From NCBI GenBank assembly GCA_024643945.1, contig JAHELX010000049.1:1-17865 (forward strand): a stretch of DNA of 17,865 nucleotides. Direction: 5' to 3'. Positions within the stretch are counted from its first letter, which is position 1. Every line of letters starts with the position of its first letter. The notes beneath the pieces are model-generated. The model was not told the origin of the DNA and ran no database searches. It saw nothing but the letters and a program-made list of their open reading frames with translations. A program made the position numbers and the translations under genes. Below, one piece after another: positions 7,262-13,588 of this stretch. Origin of the DNA: Anaerolineales bacterium (GTDB lineage Bacteria; Chloroflexota; Anaerolineae; 4572-78; NAK82).

Positions 7262-8002
7262 ATGCCCCAGTCCTCAGTCCCTGAGCGCTTGTTCAACTCT
7301 CGCCCGTGGCGATCGTTCTTTCGGCATGGCTGGCCGGACAACCCGCTCGACCGCTCGCTGGCGATGACCAGCAACGTTTTCTTTCACCTGCACCCGGTTA
7401 AGGTCAGCCGCAAGAGCTTGCGGTGGTCGTACTCGTTCGGCCTCGGCGTCATGACCGCCATCCTGTTCGGCGTGCTCGTGTTCACCGGCGTGTTGCTGAT
7501 GTTCTACTACGTGCCGTCGGTGGAGCGTGCCTATGTGGCGATGAAAGAGATTCAATTATCCGTGCCGCTGGGCCAGTTTACGCGCAACATGCACCGCTGG
7601 TCGGCACACCTGATGGTGTTGATGGCGATCTTGCACATGGCGCGCGTGTTTTACACCGGCGCCTACAAGCCGCCCCGCGAGTTCAACTGGATCGTCGGTG
7701 TCGTCTTACTCCTACTTACCTTCGGGGCAAGTTTCACTGGCTACCTGCTGCCGTGGGATCAACTGGCGTACTGGGCGATCACCGTCGGCACGAACATTGC
7801 CGGTTACGCGCCGGTCGCTGGCCCGGCCGTGCGCCAGATGCTGCTGGGGGGGACGGAAGTAGGTCAGAATGCGCTCATCCGTTTCTACACGCTGCATATC
7901 GCCCTCCTGCCCTTACTTATCACCCTCCTTATCTCATTACATATCTGGCGCGTACGCAAGGATGGCGGCCTGGCTGCGAACGATGTCTTGGAGGACAACT
8001 AA
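7262..8002 (+). CDS. Cytochrome b6-type subunit (N-terminal half of cytochrome b)
   Basis: Dihaem membrane subunit of a Rieske/cytochrome b complex, 246 aa, carrying quinol electrons across the membrane. The region [20 protein letters not shown] and the later [17 protein letters not shown] give haem ligand pairs H111/H125 (13 between) and H212/H227 (14 between). The x14 spacing is the b6f rather than the bc1 form. [12 protein letters not shown] and [13 protein letters not shown] are classic b6 segments. Four helices are visible. The b6 cysteine that attaches the extra haem c (in YCFGG/YCLGG of cyanobacterial b6) aligns by eye with Ser in WSYSFGLG, so that haem is probably absent. ATG 7262 has GGAGGG 7 nt upstream. 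Its stop overlaps the next start (TAATG), a translational coupling typical of partner subunits. Confidence 0.94.
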   Translation: MPQSSVPERLFNSRPWRSFFRHGWPDNPLDRSLAMTSNVFFHLHPVKVSRKSLRWSYSFGLGVMTAILFGVLVFTGVLLMFYYVPSVERAYVAMKEIQLSVPLGQFTRNMHRWSAHLMVLMAILHMARVFYTGAYKPPREFNWIVGVVLLLLTFGASFTGYLLPWDQLAYWAITVGTNIAGYAPVAGPAVRQMLLGGTEVGQNALIRFYTLHIALLPLLITLLISLHIWRVRKDGGLAANDVLEDN

Positions 8003-8772
8003 TGGCCACTCAAGCGCCTGTTACCGATGAAATCTTCCCCCAACACACGGGCAAAACCTACGCGCTGGTCGAGGTCGTGCGGGGCGAAAGCCCCATGGTG
8101 GGCAAGGGACCCGACGATACCCTGTTTTCATTTCCCATCGTGCTTCTGTGGGAAATCATCTTGCTGCTAGGGGTGACGTTGGCCATCTTTCTGTTCTCAC
8201 TGCTCAAGCAGGCGCCACTGGAAGAGATTGCCAATCCACTGGTGACCACCGACCCGGCCAAGGCCCCCTGGTATTTCGTCGGGCTGCAAGAATTGCTCGA
8301 GCACATGCATCCGACCCTGGCCGGAGTGATCATCCCGACGATCCTGGCCCTGTTTCTGGCGGGGCTGCCGTACATTGACCATTCGCGCGCGGGCGCCGGG
8401 GTGTGGTTTTCGTCAGTGCGCGGCCGGTGGATTGTGGGGCTGACGGCGTTGTACACGCTGGTGGTTATGCCGGCTTACATCGTGCTGGACAATGCCTTCA
8501 GCCTGCGTGAACTGCTGCGAGACGTTGTACCGCAGTGGGTGGCTCAGGGACTGCTGCCGGCCGCCATAATTGGCCTGCTTGTTTCACTGCCCGCTCTGGT
8601 GCTCTGGCGACGGAAAGCCAACAGGCGCGAAGTGATGCTGGCCTTGTTCACTATGATGTTCGTCTCTGCCATCGTCTTCACCCTCACTGGATTTCTGTTT
8701 CGGGGGCCGGGCTTCAAGCTGTACGCGCCGGGGCAAATGCCATTCTGGTATAACCCATGGGATGGGCTGTAA
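8002..8772 (+). CDS. Cytochrome b6f subunit IV-like protein (C-terminal half of cytochrome b), extended
   Basis: Second half of the split cytochrome b, 256 aa, contributing to the quinol-oxidising (Qo) site. The quinol-site loop reads DPAKAPWYFVGLQELLEH: the usual PEWY is APWY (P89-W90-Y91), so the catalytic Glu position is Pro. As I recall, this KAPWYF form occurs in other bacterial Rieske/cytochrome b complexes. Plant and cyanobacterial subunit IV has about 160 residues and three helices. Here five hydrophobic segments are visible (about 42-68, 104-124, 140-160, 179-200, 209-230), giving a longer, bc1-like C-terminus. The start at 8002 overlaps the last base of the upstream stop. The frame stays open upstream inside cytochrome b to 7423, but that part is only a shadow. 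Confidence 0.9.
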   Translation: MATQAPVTDEIFPQHTGKTYALVEVVRGESPMVGKGPDDTLFSFPIVLLWEIILLLGVTLAIFLFSLLKQAPLEEIANPLVTTDPAKAPWYFVGLQELLEHMHPTLAGVIIPTILALFLAGLPYIDHSRAGAGVWFSSVRGRWIVGLTALYTLVVMPAYIVLDNAFSLRELLRDVVPQWVAQGLLPAAIIGLLVSLPALVLWRRKANRREVMLALFTMMFVSAIVFTLTGFLFRGPGFKLYAPGQMPFWYNPWDGL

Positions 8773-8814
8773 TCGATGAACGATGACACACCGAACAACA
8801 ATGGAGCGTGAGGC

Positions 8815-9312
8815 ATGGCGAGCAATTTGAAATCACAACCGCAACCTGTGCCCCGGCGTAGGTTTTTGGGCTGGGCGTTTGGGGTTTCCCTGGTGGGACT
8901 GTTTGGGCAAGCCGGTGTGGCGTTGTTCCAATTCTTCAAACCACGCGTTGAGCCGGGCATTTTCGGGGGAAAAGTGGTCGCCGGGCAGGTTGGCGAATTT
9001 CAGCCGGGCACGGTGAGCCATATTTCCAAGGGCCGCTTCTACATTTCGCGCCTGGAGGATGGCAGGATGCTGGCCCTTTGGCACCGCTGCACCCACCTGG
9101 GCTGCACCGTCCCATGGCGCGAAGATGAGGGTCAATTTCACTGCCCCTGTCACAGCTCGCTCTTCAATACCAGGGGCGAGGTGATCGGCGGTCCGGCCCC
9201 GCGCCCGCTGGATATCTTCCCCGTTGATATCACGGACGGGCAAGTCGTCGTGGACACCGGCAAACCCATCACACGCAGCAAATATGACCCGTCACAGGCA
9301 ACCCAGGTATAG
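8815..9312 (+). CDS. Rieske [2Fe-2S] protein
   Basis: Iron-sulfur subunit that takes the first electron from quinol at the Qo site; 165 aa. The N-terminus has a twin-arginine-like motif RRRFLGWAF (14-22) followed by a single hydrophobic helix, as expected for a Tat-exported, membrane-anchored Rieske protein. Box I is CTHLGC and box II CPCHSS. Cluster ligands are C92, H94, C110 and H113, with C97 and C112 as the disulfide pair. The Pro loop follows as GGPAPRPLDIFPV. ATG 8815 is preceded by GGAGCGTGAGG. It lies between subunit IV and the cytochrome c in the same orientation, so it is part of one complex. The 42-bp gap upstream contains only an 11-codon frame with no ribosome site. Confidence 0.95.
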   Translation: MASNLKSQPQPVPRRRFLGWAFGVSLVGLFGQAGVALFQFFKPRVEPGIFGGKVVAGQVGEFQPGTVSHISKGRFYISRLEDGRMLALWHRCTHLGCTVPWREDEGQFHCPCHSSLFNTRGEVIGGPAPRPLDIFPVDITDGQVVVDTGKPITRSKYDPSQATQV

Positions 9313-9321
9313 GGGGGAGTC

Positions 9322-10461
9322 ATGCGCCAGAGAGAAAACTACACATCCTTTGTCGCCATTGGCTTTGTCCTTACGCTGGCGATTATCATCTCGTTCCAAA
9401 TCTACATCTTGCGCGAACCGGCGCGCGTCGCCGCCGACGAGGCCCGCGATAAATCGCACGCCGTCGACGAGGGCCGCTCGCTCTTTGTGGCGTACTGCAG
9501 CGTTTGTCACGGCAAGCAAGGCGAAGGCGTGGATGGCCCACCACTTAACGACAAGCAGTTCCTGGCTGAGACAACTGATCAAACGATTTTCAGCCTTGTT
9601 AGTTCGGGTGTGCCGGGCAGCGAAATGCCGGCATGGGATCAGTCATACGGCGGCCCGTTTACCGATCAACAGGTGCGCCAACTCGTCGCCTTCATCCGCA
9701 ACTGGGAGAGCACCGCGCCCGACCGTCGCGCCGAGACGTTAAAGGGCGATCCCGCCCAAGGGCTCGTCATTTTCGAAAGTACGTGTTTCATCTGCCACGG
9801 CGAAAACGGGCAGGGTACTGACCGCGCATCTGCGCTCAACGATCCGGCCAGACTCGCCCAGTTCGACGACGAGTGGTACGTGAACACCATCACCCAGGGT
9901 CGCCCGGCCCAGGGCATGCCGACCTGGGGCACTGTGCTTTCTCCGCAACAAACCCGTGACCTGGTGGCGCTCTTGCGTGCCTGGCAGCGAGGAGAGACGG
10001 TAAATCTGCCCGGTCCCGGGGAACACCTGCACAACGCCGCTCATGCGTTGGAGCAGGGTGAGGTTGCGGACGCCGAACATCACCTTGAGGAAGCGGCACA
10101 GGTTGCTTCCGGCGAACAACTTGACGTCATTAACCAGGCCCTGGACGCGTTGAAGAAAGGGGACACAGCCGCCGCCAGGGAAGTCATCGAAAAAGCCGAG
10201 TCCCTGGACAGCGGAGATGAGGCGACGTCCGGTGCCAACTTGGGGGAATCGCTGCAACCGGGCGAAGCAGAAGCTCAAGCCGCGCTGGAAGACCTCAAGA
10301 TGGGCATGAACACCGATGCCGCGTCGAAACTGGAGGCTGCGTTGGGCCTGGCGCAGGGTGACTTGAAAGAGGCAATTGAACACGCGCTGGGGGACTTGAA
10401 CGCCGGCAAGCCCGAGGAGGCCCATGTGGCGCTGGAAAAGGCCTTGGGACTCGAACATTAG
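9322..10461 (+). CDS. Membrane-anchored dihaem cytochrome c with C-terminal helical-repeat tail
   Basis: Probable electron acceptor or fixed cytochrome subunit of the complex, 379 aa. One N-terminal hydrophobic helix (about 9-30) anchors it with the rest outside the cytoplasmic membrane. Two class I cytochrome c domains follow. Haem 1 is at CSVCH (C59, C62, H63) with M102 in EMPAW as the likely sixth ligand; haem 2 is at CFICH (C155, C158, H159) with M199 in GMPTW. From about 228 to the end lies a Cys-free, Ala/Glu/Leu-rich tail of about 150 residues built of four similar helix pairs (for example HALEQGEVADAEHHLEEA and DALKKGDTAAAREVIEKA). Such a tail is not part of ordinary dihaem cytochromes. 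The start has a GGGGGGAG site 3 nt away and lies 9 bp after the Rieske stop. A terminator follows, so this is the last operon gene. Confidence 0.92.
   Translation: MRQRENYTSFVAIGFVLTLAIIISFQIYILREPARVAADEARDKSHAVDEGRSLFVAYCSVCHGKQGEGVDGPPLNDKQFLAETTDQTIFSLVSSGVPGSEMPAWDQSYGGPFTDQQVRQLVAFIRNWESTAPDRRAETLKGDPAQGLVIFESTCFICHGENGQGTDRASALNDPARLAQFDDEWYVNTITQGRPAQGMPTWGTVLSPQQTRDLVALLRAWQRGETVNLPGPGEHLHNAAHALEQGEVADAEHHLEEAAQVASGEQLDVINQALDALKKGDTAAAREVIEKAESLDSGDEATSGANLGESLQPGEAEAQAALEDLKMGMNTDAASKLEAALGLAQGDLKEAIEHALGDLNAGKPEEAHVALEKALGLEH
10003..10458 (+). repeat. Four-unit helical-repeat region in the cytochrome c tail
   Basis: Four protein repeats of roughly 30-45 residues share the pattern A-LxxG-xxxA-xxLExA. 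They begin near LHNAAHALEQG, VINQALDALKKG, EAQAALEDLKMG and EAIEHALGDLNAG. A spacer containing SGDEATSGANLGESLQPG separates the second and third units. The pattern suggests TPR-like antiparallel helix hairpins, a typical binding surface. The assignment is by eye. Confidence 0.7.
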
Positions 10462-10798
10462 CCGCTGGATAGCGTTCACTGCGCAAACCATTGCGTGACC
10501 AGACCCCGCCCGATGCGGCGGGGTTTTTATTTTTTGTGGGTTTACAGGGGGCAATAAGGCGCTCCTTGAAATGCCCTCGCCACTTACCTCTCGTCAGCAG
10601 CGTCCACATTCTAATTAAATTCTTATCAGTTTCTAGCTAAACTCCGGTTTTCCAATGATACATTGTTAGGGGATTCCTTTGATTTGGGCAGCTTGCTGGC
10701 CTGGCAAAAACACAAATTCTCAGCTCTGGCGAGCGTGCCTTCGACACTCCTACTCCCTGGTGCTGAACCGAGACTATGTTGGAAGGAGAGTATGACCT
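10462..10798. other. Intergenic region between the respiratory operon and the signalling cluster
   Basis: About 340 bp. It begins with the operon terminator at 10504-10535. An AT-rich part (about 10610-10670) contains a small dyad CAATG-ATA-CATTG at 10653-10665 that could be a regulator site. A promoter for the signalling cluster is expected here, but I cannot name convincing -35 and -10 boxes. GGAAGGAGAG at 10781-10790 is the ribosome site of the next gene. I see no protein or RNA gene. Confidence 0.6.
10504..10535 (+). terminator. Rho-independent terminator of the flavoprotein-cytochrome operon
   Basis: A perfect 7-bp stem CCCCGCC / GGCGGGG with loop CGATGC is followed at once by TTTTTATTTTTT. 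It lies 42 bp after the cytochrome c stop and closes the operon. Confidence 0.92.
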
Positions 10799-13549
10799 AT
10801 GTTGAAGCCCGGACTTATTCGATCTTTGCCCCTTGAACAGGCTCGGGACAATTTCTCTCAGCAAGCTTGGGACGATGCCCCTCGACAAGCGCAGGATGAT
10901 ATAAGCTTAGGACGGCGCATCCTGTACATGGAAGATGATCCCGGTGTGGCCCGCCTCATTCAGAAGAGATTGCAGCGAGCCGACTATGTCGTCCACATCG
11001 CCCACGACGGCGAAGAGGGCCTGGCCTTGTGCGCTCCCGGTGCCTACGATCTGCTCATAGTGGATCAGAATATGCCTGTCCACGATGGATTGGACGTGAT
11101 TCGCATCCTGGCCGCCCGGGACTCTCTGCCGCCCACGCTTATGATCACTGGCAGCGGCAGTGAAATGATCGCCGTCGAAGCCATGAAACTCGGCGCGCGG
11201 GATTACATCGTCAAGGATGTGGAAGGGGGCTATCTCGAACTACTACCCGCTGTCATCGCGCAAGTCCTGGTGCAACAGCGCCTCCTCGAGGAGAAGCAAC
11301 GAGCAGAAACACAAAGGGACGCTACCCTGGAGGCACTTCGAGCCAGCGAGGCGAAGAATCGGGCCATACTGAGCGCGATTCCAGACTTGATGCTTCGCTT
11401 CAGCCAGGATGGTACTTGCCTCGAGGCCATACCTGGCAAAGAGTTCGATTCAGTGGTTTCTCCTGATGACATAGTAGGCAAAAAGGTATCTGATGTGCTG
11501 CCAGCAGAGGTGGCTCAACTTCAGCATCACCACCTTCAGCAGACCTTAAGAACCGGCGAGACGCAAGTCTACGAGTATCAGCTTCAGGTGAATGGTGAGC
11601 TGCGCGACTACGAGGCGCGGGTCGTTGTCAGCGGGGAAAGTGAAGCCCTGACCATTGTCCGTGACATCACCGAGCGGGTACGTATGCATCAACAACTGAA
11701 AAGCAGCAACGCCAGGCTGGCCACGTTACAGCAGATCAATGCCGTGATACATAGCGGCCTGCCTCTGGACCGCGTGTTGCGCCTGGTGGTGGAAAACATC
11801 CGCCAGGGATTGGGCTATCCCGGTGTGCTCATCTGCCTGCCCGACGCAGGACATAGGGAACTTTCCGTCCACGCCGCCGCCGGTGAGTTGGACAGTTTTC
11901 TCCGTCGCCGGGGTGACGCACCCACGCGGCGCATCTCCTTTTCCTGTGATGCGGCCCAGAACCCCTTGGTGGCTGCTTTCGTGGAAGGGCATTTGCGGGA
12001 GACGAGGGTCGGGCCGTGGCTGAGGGCCCTGCGTGATGCAGGTGTGCCGGAGATGGCTGACGTGTTAAGCGAGTTGGGTGTAACGCTTGGAGCTGCCTTG
12101 CCTCTCTGGCATGCGGATCAGGTGGATGTCATGATCGGAGTACTCGGCGTTCTTAAAGCGGGTGCAGATGCCTTCTCTGAACAAGAATGGCAGTCGCTCA
12201 GTGCGGCAGCCAACCAGACCGCGCTGGCCCTGCACGGTGCTCGCCTGTTGCAGGTGGAGCAGCAGGGGCGCCGCGAGATGGAAGCGCTCTACCGGGCCGG
12301 CCTGGCCATCACTTCGGCTCAAACCAGCCAGGAGGTACTTCGCACCATCGTCGAGCAGATTGTGGCACTGGTTGGAGTAGAAGGCTGTGCCATCTACCGC
12401 TGGCACGAAGATAGCAAAGCACTGGTGATTGAACTCTTCCTCGACAAGCGAGGTGACGATTGGCAGGAGCTTGCCCCGCCTGGTACCGTTTTCCGGTTGA
12501 GTGAGCGGCCGACTCTGCGCCGGGTGCTGCTGGAGGGGTCTCTGATTTCCTTGCAAGACGATGACCAGCGGGGTGATCCCAGGGAGCGCGACTGGATGGC
12601 CAAGGAGCATATCAAATCACGTCTCGTCCTACCACTAATCGTCCGCGACCGCAGCATTGGCTTGTTGGAGTTGACCGAATCGCGCTGGCGACGCAGCTTT
12701 ACAGACCACGACATTCGCATCGCGCGGGGATTGGCCGCGCAGGCGGCCGTGGCTATGGAAAATGCCCGGCTCCAGCAGGAAAAGCTGGCGCAGATGGAAC
12801 GCGAGATGGAACTTGCCCACCGCATTCAGGTCAGCCTGCTGCCGCAGCAGGCACCTCACGTGCCTGGCCTGGAAATCGCAGCCCGCTCGGTCCCGGCTCG
12901 ACAGGTGGGTGGTGACTTCTACCGCTATATGACCCTGCCCGATGGCCGCTTGGGGCTGGTCATCGGTGACGTCTCGGGCAAGGGCGTGCCGGCTGCTCTC
13001 TTCATGGCGATGACCATCACTGCCATAGACGCCCAGGTCCATGAACATGCCACCCCCGGCGATCTGCTGGGTCAGCTTAACCAGATGCTCTACCCTCGCG
13101 TGCAGCCCAGCCACACCATCGTCGGCTTACTGGTTGCTCTCTTCGAGCCAAAAAGCAATCGTGTGCAAGTCTCCAACGCGGGTATGATAGATCCACTGGT
13201 CGTGGGTGAAACCAGCCCCTACTGGCTGGAAGTCTCTGGCCTGCCAGTCGGGGCGCTGCCGGCCGTCAACTACGCAAGTCGGGAGGTGTCGTTAGGTGAC
13301 AAAGCTACGATTATCTTCGCCAGCGACGGGGTTGTAGAGGCAATGGACGCTCAGGGCCAACTATTCGGCTTCGAGCGATTGCAGCGAGTGGTTGAAGCCC
13401 TGGGAGAAGAAGACGATCCTCAGACGGTGCTGGAAGGCATCTGGGAGGCGGTCAGCCATCACGTCCGCAACGCAGAACCCCACGACGATATGACACTGAT
13501 TGTAGTGCGCACAAACATATGGCGAGGTGTAGATTCCTCGGAAGCCTGA
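10799..13549 (+). CDS. REC-PAS-GAF-GAF-PP2C (SpoIIE/RsbU-type) phosphatase
   Basis: Cytoplasmic signalling phosphatase, 916 aa. The receiver domain (about 40-155) has D46/D47 and phospho-acceptor D89 in LIVDQNMPVHDG. A PAS domain (about 185-295, ending IVRDITERVRMHQQL) and two GAF domains (about 305-490 and 505-665) follow, then a short coiled coil. The PP2C-SpoIIE domain (about 690-910) has the metal-binding acids D706 (GGDFY), D724 (GDVSGKG), D843 (SDGVVEA) and D896/D897 (HDDMT). Such proteins usually dephosphorylate an anti-sigma-factor antagonist; no STAS or anti-sigma gene lies in the window. The receiver suggests phosphorylation by a nearby kinase. ATG 10799 is 10 nt from AAGGAG; ATG 10792 is better placed but its frame stops after 14 codons. 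The receiver is nearly identical to that of the gene starting at 16922. Confidence 0.93.
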   Translation: MLKPGLIRSLPLEQARDNFSQQAWDDAPRQAQDDISLGRRILYMEDDPGVARLIQKRLQRADYVVHIAHDGEEGLALCAPGAYDLLIVDQNMPVHDGLDVIRILAARDSLPPTLMITGSGSEMIAVEAMKLGARDYIVKDVEGGYLELLPAVIAQVLVQQRLLEEKQRAETQRDATLEALRASEAKNRAILSAIPDLMLRFSQDGTCLEAIPGKEFDSVVSPDDIVGKKVSDVLPAEVAQLQHHHLQQTLRTGETQVYEYQLQVNGELRDYEARVVVSGESEALTIVRDITERVRMHQQLKSSNARLATLQQINAVIHSGLPLDRVLRLVVENIRQGLGYPGVLICLPDAGHRELSVHAAAGELDSFLRRRGDAPTRRISFSCDAAQNPLVAAFVEGHLRETRVGPWLRALRDAGVPEMADVLSELGVTLGAALPLWHADQVDVMIGVLGVLKAGADAFSEQEWQSLSAAANQTALALHGARLLQVEQQGRREMEALYRAGLAITSAQTSQEVLRTIVEQIVALVGVEGCAIYRWHEDSKALVIELFLDKRGDDWQELAPPGTVFRLSERPTLRRVLLEGSLISLQDDDQRGDPRERDWMAKEHIKSRLVLPLIVRDRSIGLLELTESRWRRSFTDHDIRIARGLAAQAAVAMENARLQQEKLAQMEREMELAHRIQVSLLPQQAPHVPGLEIAARSVPARQVGGDFYRYMTLPDGRLGLVIGDVSGKGVPAALFMAMTITAIDAQVHEHATPGDLLGQLNQMLYPRVQPSHTIVGLLVALFEPKSNRVQVSNAGMIDPLVVGETSPYWLEVSGLPVGALPAVNYASREVSLGDKATIIFASDGVVEAMDAQGQLFGFERLQRVVEALGEEDDPQTVLEGIWEAVSHHVRNAEPHDDMTLIVVRTNIWRGVDSSEA

Positions 13550-13588
13550 CAGATCTTTAACATTTTCCCTCATTGGGGAGGATTCGCG

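Noticed and set aside
7423..8001. Upstream extension of the subunit IV frame inside cytochrome b
   Set aside because: The extension is out of frame with the conserved cytochrome b6 sequence and reads as Arg/Ala/Gly-rich shadow; the start at 8002 is coupled to the upstream stop.
8776..8811. Eleven-codon frame between subunit IV and Rieske
   Set aside because: It has no ribosome site in front of it and low-complexity Asn/Asp content (MNDDTPNNNGA); probably just spacer.
9739..10554. 271-codon minus-strand frame opposite cytochrome c
   Set aside because: It is antisense to two CxxCH haem domains and runs through the terminator; no family resemblance.
10792..10836. ATG 10792 as start of the phosphatase gene
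   Set aside because: It is nicely spaced from AAGGAG but its frame ends after 14 codons; the REC domain is in the frame of ATG 10799.
10820..10915. Dispersed-repeat origin of the phosphatase N-terminus (CTCGACAAGCGCAGGATGAT resembles an intergenic repeat)
   Set aside because: The same region is recognisable, though diverged, in the paralogue at 16922 as coding sequence, so shared ancestry of the genes explains it better.
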